This document shows positions 11,283 to 22,700 of a stretch of 64,000 nucleotides of DNA, one piece after another. Both the position numbers and the translations under genes were made by a program. Source of the DNA: Pictodentalium vernedei. Its lineage: Eukaryota; Mollusca; Scaphopoda; Dentaliida; Dentaliidae. The notes under the pieces are model-generated. The model was not told the origin of the DNA. It did not search any database and saw only the letters and a program-made list of their open reading frames with translations. Location of the stretch: the NCBI GenBank assembly GCA_031216915.1, contig CM062288.1, positions 176,989,919-177,053,918 on the forward strand, written 5' to 3'. Each line of letters begins with the position of its first letter. Within the stretch, counting starts at the first letter, position 1.

Positions 11283-11443
11283 CCAATCATTTGTACCAAT
11301 GCTTCCTACTTTAGAGTACATGTACTTCCATCCCAGATATTGGTTGGTTCTGGGTCCTATTTTACCAGTAAAGCAGAACTTGTTTACTGCAGTAAAAAAG
11401 CAGTGTGCCACTTCCTGGGGTTCCCACAGGGATTACCCTACAC
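11283..11443 (-). mobile_element. SINE-B fragment
   Basis: It contains the SINE-B segment ttttaccagtaaagcagaac and cttcctggggttcccacagg. The 3' tail is absent. Confidence 0.6.
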
Positions 11444-11775
11444 TCATTTAATCAGCAATTTAGTCATGTGAAAGCATAAGCAACAGACCTGTGAATTATT
11501 TAGATCAGTTTATCACATACATGAAAAATGTTAATGACTTCCATTATTTTACTAGCAAGAGGTTGTTTTTGGTCTGACAGAACAAAGGCCTTTGACATTC
11601 AGGAAATCGAAACGAGCTGAAATAAACTGATTAAAACTGAGCAATTTTGCATGACACTTTGTTTTTTAGGAGAAGAGAGATGAATGCCCTCCTGAAAAGG
11701 AGGTTAACTACCTTCAGAGTATAACAGTTATTTCCCAATGATGGGAAACCCAATACCACTGGTTTTTCTTCAATA

Positions 11776-12327
11776 CAGTAGAGCCCACTAAACTCGATAT
11801 CTCTTAACTGAATAACCCTGTTAATTGAATATAACTCGCAAACACCAAACAATTTACCATACCTTCAGTACAAATTGACCTGTTAATTGCATAAAGTTTA
11901 TAGAACAATCCTGTTAATTGAAGAAAAAAACTCTTGCAAAATGTCGAGAAATTACCTTGACAATCACTAAATTCCCCTGGTTAAAAGACCAATTTAGCTT
12001 CAGTAATCTAATGCAAACAAGTCTGACCTATTAACTGCATAAAGCTAAAAGAACAATCCTGTTAAGACAAAAAAAACCTCTTGCACAATGTCAAGAAATT
12101 ACCTTGGCAATAGTGAATTCCCCTTGTTTATAGACCAATTTGGCCTTAGTTATCTAATACAGGCATTTAATCTTTTATATCTTGCTTGATAGAGCTCCAT
12201 GACCTCTGTCAAACAAGATATAATAGATTAAATGCTCAGTTTATCTCTAGAATACAGGAAAATGATCACTCATCAACTGAATACTTTTCAATAGCAAAGT
12301 GGCTATTCAATTAACAGGGTTCCACTG
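11776..12327 (-). mobile_element. TG-MITE with an internal duplication
   Basis: The ends are CAGTAGAGCCC and GGGTTCCACTG, flanked by TA at 11774-11775 and 12328-12329. The centre holds the family palindrome (cttgcttgatagagctcc, cctctgtcaaacaagatata). It is longer than the 430-bp family norm because about 145 bp is duplicated in tandem (11879-12020 and 12021-12166, both with ctgcataaag, caatcctgtta and cttgca-aaatgtc). The family is non-autonomous, with no transposase frame. Confidence 0.8.
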
Positions 12328-12561
12328 TACTATCCACCGGGAGCTGTTAACCTTTAAAGTCTTTATCCGATTTTGTCAAACTTTGTGGTCTGAGAACAGG
12401 TACTTTAACATACAATCAATAAGAGGTCCTGTAGGCAATAGTCAAAATAACATGACAGTAGTTTCTAGTGAGGACTTGGCAAAAGGCATCTAAGCTGGTA
12501 GATTCACAAGGAAGGTGTGGTGTTGTAGAAGATCTGAAAAATTATGCAGACCCCCCAAGGG

Positions 12562-12809
12562 TTAACCCTTTACCTAATGAATAGTCCGCATCCGCCCACG
12601 TAATATGCAAATTCAGCAGTTGAAAAATATTAATTTTCTGAAAATTACAGCAAAACTATATCATGTGACCCCTCATTGGAACAAGCTCATCGAGCTCGTT
12701 CCAATGAGGGGTCACAGGATATGGTTTTGTTGAAATATTTTGAAAAATTTGAAAAAATAATTTTTAAAATCACAAATTTTTATATCGTCTGCATTGGGTA
12801 AAGGGTTAA
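12562..12809. mobile_element. PB-MITE, complete
   Basis: TTAA is present at both ends (12562-12565, 12806-12809), with CCCTTTACC and its complement GGTAAAGGG inside. The two arms meet at a near-perfect palindrome around gctcatcgagctcgttccaa. The TTAA target and CCC/GGG ends fit the piggyBac superfamily. Confidence 0.85.
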
Positions 12810-13411
12810 ACTGAACTGGTATGTTTCATTTAGTTTTAACTGTGTCAACACAGATTTCAGAAGCCCCTACTTTATTACAGATTTTTCTTGGTGGACATTT
12901 GCCGCTCTCCTTATTTTCAAATCAGGTGAGTCATAGAGGGGGATATAGGCTTGGCAGACATTTTATTATGAAGAGAGAGCCATTCCAGATGTATTCAGTT
13001 CACAGTGATTCTCTGATCCCTTATTTTTCAAGGGCTTTCAAGGAAATGCTCCAATAATTCAGAATTTTCCATTTCCTTGCAGAGGATTTCTAAATTCCAA
13101 GGCAAACAAGAAGACATCAGTACTTTCAAGACATTCAAGATTCAGTAGAAACCCTATTTAATTTGTATGAATGTTGTTTTGCATATAGATGTTTTCTTTT
13201 TATTTGCTGAGTTGATGAAAAAGGCCAGGCCTCAAAATTCAATTTGATGGGAAATCATCCCAGTGATTTGATTAGATTCTAGTTGTGCCAGCTCGAAGTT
13301 GTTCTCACAATCCTACTTAGTGTCTTCTCTTAAACTCTTCTTCTCACATCAGGTCTCCTGTAAGGAGTCCTAGTGATAGAAGAGGAGTTCAAGGAGGCCC
13401 TGCATTTGATT
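12810..13411. other. Unassigned DNA, no gene seen
   Basis: I see no exon with supporting splice signals and no family end. A 78-codon plus-strand frame at 12821-13057 lacks recognisable features. Confidence 0.45.
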
Positions 13412-13585
13412 TCTTTATTTAATGGTGTTTAAGGTCACATATTTCTGCACAATGGCTAATTGTGACTGCAACATGGATGTCAAGTCCAGCCAATCGTTTA
13501 CACCCAGGTTGCACATTTTAGAGGACTTCTATCCCAGGCATTGGTTACCAGGTCCTATTTTAACAGTAAAACAGAAATGTTTTGT
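13412..13585 (-). mobile_element. SINE-B, head-truncated
   Basis: The tail block tgtttaaggtcacatatttc and the body gccaatcgtttacacccagg are present. The element stops within aaaacagaaatg, before the gttccc head. Confidence 0.65.
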
Positions 13586-13954
13586 TATGCTTGGCATAAT
13601 TTTTAAGGGCGTGTCAGGTTACCCAAAACAAAGGTGTTTGGAGGGGGGGGGGGGGGGCGCTAATTTGGCGACAGACTCAAGGCAAAAATCATTTTTCTCA
13701 AAATTTAAACTCTTGAGATAATTTATGCAAATACATTGTGCTCAGGAAATCAGAGTACTGGTATAGGCTATTATGCGTTGCCTTGGAAAGAGAGTCCCAG
13801 TGACACTGACTGGCGCCAAATACATCTTCTTATATGCAAAAGCAATATATTGTTATGTTTGTGCAATGAAAACCGAAACTGAAAACCTGACTCTTTGAAT
13901 GAAACCGAAACAGGAACCAGAACTGACATGAAATTTGAAAACCGCCCATCTCTA

Positions 13955-14530
13955 CTTGTCAATAGCATATAGGTTGTAGAGTAAACTCTGGTTAACTGAA
14001 TAAAAAAAATCGTTTATTTATTTATTTATTTATTGAGGTTTAATGACACTTTGACAGCAAGGGTCACCTCATGTCAGACAGTTTTACTAATGGAAGAAGC
14101 TGGAATACCCGGAGAAATCCATCGAGCAACTGTCAAGACTCCCCAGCATACTAACACCACACAAGCTGGGTTAGTTAGCATTGGTTGAAGACAAGTGTAT
14201 CAACGATGTGCAGTGCGCCTTAGTACACAGCACCACTGTGCCCACATGGGCAATCAGGAAAAAATCTTTTTATATACATGTATCGAGAAATTACCCTGAC
14301 AGTCAATTCCCTTCTTTTATAGACCAATTTCGCCTCAGTACATTCAGAACAGCCATTTGATCTATTATATCTTGTTTGACAGAGCTCCATGAGCTCTGTC
14401 AAACAAGAAATAATAGAATAAATGCTCAGTTTATCTCTAGAAAAGTGACAAATCCCTGTTAATTGAATACTCTTGTACATTGAATGATTTTCATTGGCAA
14501 AGTAACTATACAATTAACAGGGTTCTACTG
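13955..14530 (-). mobile_element. TG-MITE split by a SINE-A2
   Basis: The left part (13955-14010, gcatataggttgtagagtaa) and right part (14253-14530) align to one TG-MITE if the SINE between them is removed. A possible 8-base duplication aaaaaatc flanks the SINE. The right end is cagggttctactg followed by TA (14531-14532). The left end is truncated. Confidence 0.65.
14011..14252 (-). mobile_element. SINE-A2 inserted in a TG-MITE, 5'-truncated
   Basis: It has the tail tttattgaggtttaatgaca, the body cactttgacagcaagggtca and the central part tgtgcagtgcgccttagtac. The tRNA-like head is absent. Confidence 0.7.
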
Positions 14531-14985
14531 TATTGTTCGATTCAAAATTTGCAGGTGTCCAGTACTGTCGCCATGGACAGGTCACTTTCCACAATTGGGC
14601 AAAATTTCCATGGATGTCATAATATTAGTTTCCAAACACTAATTATAGGGATACTCATCAAAACTTTAATTAATGAAGCATCAGGTACAACCCGGTGCTT
14701 CATTAACTGGTAGAGAGCTAAATTATTTTTAGTCGACAGAATTTCTTCACTTGTCTTTGCCTTGTTCCATTTTATAGGAGAGTGTCTGCAGGTAATCTCT
14801 CATAAAATATAACAAGGCAAATTCTCACAGACCACTTAATTTCACTTTAAAGATAATATGAAGCACATCCACTGAATATGACCCTGTTAAGTTACGATAC
14901 CTGTACTTCAGAATAAAGCTCAAATATGGGCTTCCAGCACTATAGCAGTTGGGAAGTCCATATCTGAGCTTTATTCTTAAGCTCG
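14251..14985 (+). repeat. Tandem-duplicated block, copy 1
   Basis: This block contains a TG-MITE right half, then gattcaaaat-ttgcaggtg, a hairpin around tgaagcatcaggtacaaccc, and an M-MITE relative starting at 14705 (aactggtagagagctaaatt), ending gggcttccagcac. Copy 2 repeats all of it in the same order. It preserves the state before the PY insertion seen in copy 2. Confidence 0.75.
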
Positions 14986-17725
14986 GGAAAAAATCTTTTT
15001 TTAATATATCGAGAAATTACCCTGAAAGTCAATTCCATTCTTCTATAGACCAATTTTACCTCAGTATATTCAGAACAGCCACTTAGTCTATTATATCTTG
15101 TTTGACAGAGCTAATGGAAATAATACAATAAATGCTAAGTTTACCTCTAGAAAAGTGACAAATCCCTGTTAATAGAATACTCCTGAAAATTGAATGATTT
15201 TCATTGGCAAAGTAGCTATACAATTAACAGGGTTGTACTGTATTTATTTGATTCAAAATTGACAGGTGACAGTACGGCCACTGTAGACTGACCACTTTCC
15301 GCGATAGGGCAATATTAACAAAGGCAGAATGATATTAGATTCCAAAAACTAATTACAGGGATACTCATAAATGAAAGTGTCAATGACACTGTAGCTCAAC
15401 TTGTCAAGACAAAGACATGTACATGTATAGTATGTGACACAGCAATGACAAACATCTAGGTAATGACCTGATAACAAAGGTACATATAAAGTATTGTAAC
15501 AGTCTGTACATAAATACTGACCGTTGCCTGTAACAAATGTATAGGTAAAGTATTGTAAAGGTGGGTGACAGTCAGATGCTAAACTAGAAAAGAAATCTTT
15601 TGAGTCCCAGAGTGGGTCTGACTGAACCCCAAAATATTTGTTCTCATAGCACAGTGATAACAAAGGCACCCCAAAACATACTCATTCCTGTTCCAAGGTG
15701 AAAACAAAGGTACCCGAAGTTTCGTGAAGATCAGTTCACAAATATGAGCTGTGTAGAAGTTGTGACAAAAAACTGATTGGACCTAATTTCGGTACAAAAT
15801 GGCCACTGGCAGCCATCTTAAATTTTGGACCGCACCCAGAAACACTCGTTCTTGTCCCAAGGTGATAACAAAGGTACCCAAGAAGTTTTGTGAAGATTGG
15901 TTCATAAATACAGCCTCTAGCCCGAGCCGTATTGACATGTGCACTTACAGTGTATAAGTAGCACTGAATAAATCAAAGTTCATCTAATTTGCATAATTTC
16001 TGCACGAGAAAAAAACCTGTACTATATGTGATGTATTCCATGTTACTAAACATTCATACAAAAATTTATTCAAATCAGAACTTTCATACAGAAGTTCTGT
16101 ACAAAAGACTGATTACACTAATTTTGGCACAAAATGGCTGCTGGTGGCCATCTTGAATTTCGGACCACACCCCAAAACACTTGTTCTCATCCCATGGTGA
16201 TAACAAAGGTACCCAAGAAGTTTCGTAAAGATCGGTTCACAAATATGGCCTCTAGCCTGAGCCATATAGAAGTTGTGTACAAAAAACTGATTAGACCTAA
16301 TTTCGGTACAAAATGGCCACTGGCAGCCATCTTGAATTTTGGACCGCACCCAGAAACACTCGTTCTCGTCCCAAGGTAATAACAAAGGTACCCAAGACGT
16401 TTCGTGAAGATCGGTTCATAAATACAGACTCTAGCTCGAGCCGTATTGACATGTGTACTTACTGTGTGTAAGTAGCACTGAAAAAATCAAAGTCCATCTA
16501 ATTTGCATAATTTCTGCACGAGAAAAAAACCCGTATTATATGTGATGTATCCCATGGTACTAAACATTCACACAAAAAATTATTCAAATCAGCGCTTTCA
16601 TATGGAAGTTCTGTGCAAAAATCTGATTGCACCAAATTTTGTACAAAATGGCTGCCATCGGCCATCTTGAATTTTGGACCGGACCCAAAAACACTCGTTC
16701 TCATCCCACGGTGATAACAAAGGTACCCAAGGAGTTTCGTAAAGATCGGTTCATAAATACGGCCTCTAGCCCGAGCCGTATTGGCATTTGCACTTACAGT
16801 GCTGAAAGTAACACCAAAAAACATCAGTTAGTCTAATTTGCATAATTTACGCACGAGAAAAAAACCTGTATTATATGTGATGTATCCCATGGTACTAAAC
16901 ATTCATACAAAAAATTATTCATATCAGCGCTTTCATATGGAAGTTCTGTGCAAAAATCTGATTGCACCGTATTGTTCATAAATACGGCCTCTAGCCCGAG
17001 CCGTATTGGCATTTGCACTTACAGTGCTGAAAGTAACACCAAAAAACATCAAAGTTAGTCTAATTTGCATAATTTACGCACAAGAAAAAAACCCGTATTA
17101 TATGTGATGTATCCCATGGTACTAAACATTCATACAAAAAATTATTCAAATCAGAGCTTTCATATGGAAGTTCTGTACAAAAAACAGATTTCTGCATCGT
17201 CGGTACAAAATGGTGGCTGGCAGCCATCTTGAATTTCGGACTGCACCCAAAAACACTCGTTCTCGTCCCACGGTCATAACAAAGGTACCCAAGAAGTTTC
17301 GTAAAGATCAGTTCATAAATACGGCCTCTAGCCCGAGCCGTATCCAATTGTTGACGGACAGATGGACAGACAGACGGACGACGGACGACGGGCCATGGCA
17401 TAAGCTCAAATTTGGTTTCGCCAAAGTTGAGCTAAAAATTTAATCAATGAAGCATTGGGTACAACCCAAGTACTTCATTAACTGGTAGAGTGCTAAATTA
17501 ATTTTAGTTGACAGAATTTCTTTACTTGTCTTTGCCCTGTTCCATGTTATGGGAGAGTGTCTGCAGGCACTCTCTCATAAAATATAGCAAGGCAAATTCT
17601 CACAGACTACATAATTTCACTTTAAAGATAATATGAAGCACATCCACTGAATATGAATCTGTTAAGTTACGATACCTGTACTTCAGAATAAAGCACAAAT
17701 ATGGGCTTCCAGCACCTAGCAGTTA
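14986..17725 (+). repeat. Tandem-duplicated block, copy 2, interrupted by a PY element
   Basis: Order and orientation match copy 1: TG-MITE right half (14988-15240), the gattcaaaattgacagg segment, ctaattacagggatactcat, then the PY element, then aatttaatcaatgaagcatt, the M-MITE relative and gggcttccagcacc. Apart from the 2.07-kb insertion the two copies have the same length to within small indels. Confidence 0.75.
15370..17437 (+). mobile_element. PY pearl-like element with mapped insertion site
   Basis: The head is aatgaaagtgtcaatgacac and the 3' end is a hairpin closing with gccaaagttgagctaaa. Comparison with 14630-14670 shows the empty site, an A-rich run (T-rich on the other strand), with no clear duplication, as expected for Helentron-type rolling-circle insertion. 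The core includes modules with caaaggtacccaagaagtt and a shortened module at 16820-17040. GACGG-type microsatellite repeats precede the terminal hairpin (17354-17390). It is very similar to the PY at 4089-5911. Confidence 0.8.
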
Positions 17726-17799
17726 ATTAAAATTTGCTGATGATGATTTTTATTACCTGGTAAAACAGTATGCGTGGACATCACTGCCTATGTGTGGTT

Positions 17800-18370
17800 T
17801 AGGGCTGCACGATATTCAAAACAGAATACCGGTATCGGTATTCCAAAAAATACCGCGGTATACCGGTATATTGAAAACTGTTCAGATATCTGTACATAAG
17901 CACCACAATCGAGACTCAAGGCATCACTGTCGGAACGAATCAGCATGGCTTGATGATGCGGTTTGAAAAACCTTTACACAATGCAGACAATATCAAAATT
18001 TATTATTTTAAATCAAATTTTTCCAAAAATTTCCACAAAACAATATTATGTGACCCCTCATTGGAACAAGCTTGTTGAGTTCATTCCAATGAGGGGTCAC
18101 ATGATATAGTTTTGTTGAAATTTTTGAAAATTATTTTTTCAACTGCTGAATTTGTATATTACGTGGGCACATGTGGATGATTCATTGGGTTAAAGTTATA
18201 ATATTATTCATTCTGAGCTACAGTTAAAAAACTCAAGACATCTTGAAAATTAAATTGTGGGTAAATAAATAATGACAATAAACTGATATTTTTGTAATTA
18301 CACCAGTATTCAATCGATATTGGTTTGAATACCGGTACATATCGGTTTATCGAAATACCGTGCAGCCCTA
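17800..18370. mobile_element. hAT-type MITE carrying a PB-MITE palindrome, copy 1
   Basis: The ends are TAGGGCTGCACG and CGTGCAGCCCTA. The flanking 8-mers gtgtggtt (17792-17799) and gtgtgatt (18371-18378) differ at one base. The subterminal regions are rich in ataccggtat motifs. The interior 17970-18197 is a PB-MITE-like palindrome (gacccctcattggaacaag, ccaatgaggggtcacatg) with decayed TTAA ends. Copy 2 is at 23258-23732. Confidence 0.8.
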
Positions 18371-18378
18371 GTGTGATT

Positions 18379-19400
18379 TATGAACAGTCCATGGAGACTG
18401 TACTGTATATTCAACTGGATATTCGATTTGTATGGAAATGCCATATTCGCAGAACCTGAATACTTGTAGAAGGAAAGTCTCTTTATGATTTTTTAATCTT
18501 TGTCACCACCACTGTCACATGAAAACACAGGAGTTGGAGGAGTGGTAAACACACCAGTCTTTAGTATCCTCTGTTTTGGCAGAGGAAGGTGATATAGCTC
18601 CAAAAAGACTGCATACTGTAATTCAAATGAATATAAATAGAAAAAAGATAAAGGCAGCTGTCATTTTGTGCATTCATAACCAAACAAATTCCACTTTCTT
18701 TCCTGTTTTCATGTTTTCACCTGATCGTCAGAAAATTCTTAAGCCTTTCATTTTTGAGTTTTGATAAAGTGTTTGCTTTGGCAGTGGGTTAATGAAAACA
18801 TCAAATGTAATTTTATGACAGCAGAAAAGAATGTCATTGAACATCAAACAGACTGACGACAATTACAAACCTAATCCATATTAAATATGGAGATTCCTGC
18901 AGTTCTTTTGTGCGAATAACAAATTAATATTGGTATTCAAAATTTTTTTAAAAAGCTGCCTTTGGGAAATCATTCATTTGAACTAATATCATTTAAATTA
19001 AATTTATTGAATTATATGCATGTACAATGGAGCATTATGCAAAAATATAAGAGGATCGAAATCTAACAATAAATACCTATTGTGAAATTTTTCATCAAGT
19101 TTGAGGAGTTTTAAGTCCTGTGACAAAAGTATGCCAGCCCTCAACTTTCACATCACTACAGGTACAAAGAAATACCCATGTCACCAGCATACAATTAGAG
19201 AATGCAATATGAAGATTCTGAATAAAAATTAGCATTGTGACATGCAGATACATGCAAGTCTCTAAGCACCACACTATTTAGAACTCGGTCACCCAGTGGG
19301 TGAACATGTACATTGTATGATGTACCAATACATCTACAGTATTGATATTGAGGATTGCGGATGCTCAGTGTTATAACATTGAATTTCAAACAAAGGTCCA
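18379..19400. other. Unassigned AT-rich DNA
   Basis: I see no exon, RNA gene or recognisable repeat end in this kilobase. Confidence 0.5.
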
Positions 19401-19608
19401 CTGTTCGATGCTGATCAGCAGTAACTGCATTGTGTCTTTAGGCAAGGCACTTATTCCTGATTGCACACATGGGTGCATGGTGGTGTTACATACTAAGGCA
19501 TACGGCATGTCTATTGTCCACTTGCATTCAATCAATGCTAATTAGTTAGTATGTAGGGGAGTCTGATAGCTGCTCACCACTGCTTGGTGGTTGTGTCCAG
19601 GTACAGTA
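19401..19608 (+). mobile_element. SINE-A2, internal fragment
   Basis: The central motif gtgtctttaggcaaggcact and the downstream aggggagtctgatagctgct are visible; head and tail are missing. Confidence 0.65.
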
Positions 19609-19954
19609 TGTGGAGAGTGGATTGTAACTAAATCACCTGTGGAGTGGAGTTATCACCCAGACTATCACTTTCAAATTCTGTACCTATGGACAAAAAACAC
19701 AAGCAATGTTTCAGCCAATGGACCTCCGAGTTTAAACTGGAGATCCACTGGCTGGAACTTTGCTTTTGCTTGTTATGCTTGCAACAAAACTGCAATTATT
19801 GCTTTGGTGAAATCCCCACTCTATGGTTGATTACGCAATAATAAACTCTCTGCGTACTGTACCGAGATTATTTGTTTTTTTAGGTATTGAGATTAACCAG
19901 AGGTGTGAATGCTCCAGATGGGCATGTCCATACCCCCACCCCGGCCCCACTGCT

Positions 19955-20755
19955 ATGATTATTCTAAGATGAAGAGGGGCACAACTCTGGTAAAAAAAAG
20001 TCCAATAAAAACTATAATCACAGGTGTACAAGGTTCCCATGGTAGTGAACATCCATACCAAGTTTCAAAGGAATCGACCCATAAACATCTCAGAAAATCT
20101 CTGGACAAAATTGATTATTCTAAGACAAAAAGGGGGCATAACTCTGGCAAAAAAGGCCCGATCAAAACTATAATCACAGGTGCACAGGTTCCCATGGTAG
20201 TAAACCTCCACACCAAGTTTCAAAGGAATTGACCCATAAACATCCGAGAAATTCTCTGGACAAAATTCAGGCATTCTAAGATGAAAAGGCTCATAACTTT
20301 GGCCAAAAAATTCCTATCAAAACTATAATCGCTGGTGCGCAGGTTCCCATGGTAATGAACATCCATATCAAGTTTCAAAGGAACAGACCCATAAACATCT
20401 GAGAAAATCTCCAGATAAAATTAATTATTCTAAGACAAAAAGGGAAATAACTCTGGCAAAAAAAGTCTGATCAAAACTATAATTGCTGGTGTACAGGTTC
20501 CCATGGTAGTGAATATTCATACCAAATTTCAAAGGAATCGACCCATAAACATCAGAGAAAATCTCTGGACAAATTTCTAGCATTCTAAGACATGTGAAAA
20601 AGGGGCATAACTCTGGCAAAAATAATCTGACCGAAACTATAATCGCAGTGCACAGATTTCCATGGTGGTGAACATTCATACCCAATTGCGATGACAACAG
20701 TCCATAAACGTATGAAAAACTCTCCAGATAAAATTATGTCCATGGACGGACGTTC
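19955..20755 (+). repeat. Tandem array, period about 155 bp, five copies
   Basis: The marker ggggcataactctggcaaaa recurs with spacings of about 167, 145, 154 and 160. Each unit contains aaaactataatcacaggtg, ggttcccatggtagt and cataaacatc. It ends with catggacggacg, a trace of the GACGG microsatellite typical of pearl-like tails. Head not identified. Confidence 0.8.
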
Positions 20756-20837
20756 TTACAAATGGCTACTTATGTGGCTATTTTATGGACAAGTTAGGTG
20801 GCTAACTTAAAACACATGTCCAATATAATAAAACAAG

Positions 20838-20878
20838 TTTTTTTGGGGGGGGGGGGGAAATTTGGGGGGGGGGGGGGT
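20838..20878 (+). repeat. Two G homopolymers separated by aaattt
   Basis: Runs of about 13 G each lie immediately before the telomere-like tract. Such runs could form quadruplexes and are error-prone in assembly. Confidence 0.85.
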
Positions 20879-20879
20879 C

Positions 20880-21020
20880 AGCTAACCCTAACCCTACCCT
20901 TTACTGACCCTAACCCTACCCACCCCTAACTCTAAGCTAACCCTAACCCTAGCCACATAACTCTAACACCCCTTCACTGACCCCCACCCCTAAACCCCAC
21001 CCTGGAATGCCCTAACCCTA
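20880..21020 (-). repeat. Interstitial telomere-like tract (degenerate TTAGGG)
   Basis: Repeated ccctaa units occur, with the best stretches at 20882-20893 and 20938-20951, interspersed with cccctaac and ccctac variants. TTAGGG is the telomere repeat of most metazoans outside arthropods and some nematodes. The tract is degenerate and only about 140 bp long. Confidence 0.65.
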
Positions 21021-21418
21021 CTCTACATTCATTTCTTTTTCATGATTCCATCTTTCATAATATTTTATTTTGAAACTCTCAACCAGCTAGCATGAGTGTG
21101 TCATGACCAGATCGCATTCGATCGCAATGTGATAGAAATATCTTGTAATTCACTGAAAATGTTCTCAGATGGCAACAAACTTCATCTGCATTACAGGGCT
21201 CTACTCGGTGTCTTCTTTCGCGAACAGATTAGGATTCATTTGCAACATACTTGCCCCAGTGGCGAGTCAAGATTTTCAAAATAAAATATTGTGAAATTAA
21301 GATATCAAGAAAAACTTACAAAGATGGTGGCTTAAATTCCATGTTCTTGAAAACCTTTTTTGATAGGTGAGATTCTACACCATCACCAAATTTCATATTG
21401 TGAGTGCTTCATTCATTT

Positions 21419-21945
21419 TATGAGCATGGTTACAGCACTGAACTTCAATCCTCCAGAGGCCCATGGTTTGATCCTGACCAGCAGTAACTGCATTGTGTCC
21501 TTGGGAAAAGAACTTAACCCTTTATCCAACAAATCGGCCACATCCGTCTGTGTAATATGCAAATTCAGCAGCTGAGCTTGTTCCAATGCGGGGGCTACAT
21601 GATATGGTTTTGTTGAAATTTATGGAAAAATAATATTTTTCAGCTGCTGAATTTGCATATTACGCAGACGGATATTGATAATGACTGCACTGGGTAAAGG
21701 GTTAATCCCAACTTCCCATGTGAGGGCATGGAGGCACTGTGTACTGCAACTCAATGGTGTACTTGCCTTCAACTAATGCTAAACATGCTTGTGCAGAAAT
21801 AGTACGTTGGGGAGTCTGACAGTTGCTCGGCACCGATTGGTGGTTTCTCTGAGTACTCCAGCTTCCTCCAACCGTTAAACCTTCCAACACAAGGTGATGA
21901 TGGCTGTCGAATGTGACATTAAAACCCCAATAAATAAATAAATAG
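21419..21945 (+). mobile_element. SINE-A2 interrupted by a PB-MITE
   Basis: A decayed head (ggcccatggtttgatcctg) and the central motif cattgtgtccttgggaaaag run into the MITE. The SINE resumes with tcccaacttcccatgtgagg and ends in ccaataaataaataaata. Removing 21514-21701 restores the family sequence across the junction. Confidence 0.85.
21514..21705. mobile_element. PB-MITE inserted into a SINE with TTAA duplication
   Basis: TTAA at 21514-21517 and 21702-21705 flanks CCCTTTATCC and GGGTAAAGGG. The SINE family has one cacttaatccc at this place, so the insertion duplicated exactly TTAA. This copy is short (188 bp plus target) and lacks part of one arm. Confidence 0.88.
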
Positions 21946-22025
21946 AGCTCAGTCAAACAAGATAACATGGAATAAATGCTCAATGTATAACCAAATTTAT
22001 CGAATTAACCTGTTTCTGATGAAAT

Positions 22026-22700
22026 TCCGATCCCCGCCAGGGGTAACTGCATTGTGTCCGTGGGCAAGGCACTTAATCCCGATTGCCCACGTGGGAGCAT
22101 GGTGGCACTGTGTACTAAGGCGTACTACACGTCGATGGTGCACCTGTCTTCAACCAATGCTAACCCTGCTTGTGTGCAGTTAGTACGTGGGAGTTTGATA
22201 GTTGCTCGTCATTACTTTTGGCTCACAATAATGCCAGGGAGCGCTGCTTCGGCTTTTCTCGAATTTCCTCAGGATGACACACTCTTACCTTGTTGTGGTT
22301 CCGCGGGCTGAGTAGTTCCTCAATAAGGAATGAAACTAAAAGGAGTGGTGCCTTCGCTATAGCCATTCCCAAGCTCGTGTTGAGAAAGAAGGGCACCTTA
22401 TTCTCCCGTGAGGTTGTTCCAAAGGCTCAATGGAAGAAACCCTGACAGTTGAGGACAAACAGTGCCCTGGTTAGGCAGTTGGACATACACAGATGGCCAG
22501 ATGGGCCCGATCTGACCAATTTGGGAGCTCCCAAAAAGGGTGTCATACCGGGGGCATTGGGAGGTCATTTAATCAGTTATTTAACGCTGATTGGTGGTTC
22601 TCTTTGAGTGCTCCAGCTTCCTAAACCCATAAAACTGTCCGACACAAGGTGACCCTGGCTGTCGAAAGTGTCGTTATACTCCAATAAATAAATAAAAAAA
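22026..22700 (+). mobile_element. SINE-A2, 5'-truncated, with 12-bp target-site duplication and an internal insertion
   Basis: The duplication ttctgatgaaat lies at 22014-22025 and 22701-22712. The SINE begins within box B (tccgatccccgccag) and includes the central motif gtgtccgtgggcaaggcact. It is interrupted at about 22214-22583 by 370 bp of unrelated DNA, and ends in ctccaataaataaataaa. Confidence 0.85.
22214..22583. mobile_element. Unclassified 370-bp insertion within a SINE
   Basis: Flanking SINE sequence (gttgctcgtc before, gctgattggtggttctct after) is continuous in other copies. The inserted DNA is more GC-rich than its surroundings, with no inverted ends or clear duplication. It may be a gene or element fragment; I cannot name it. 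Confidence 0.5.
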
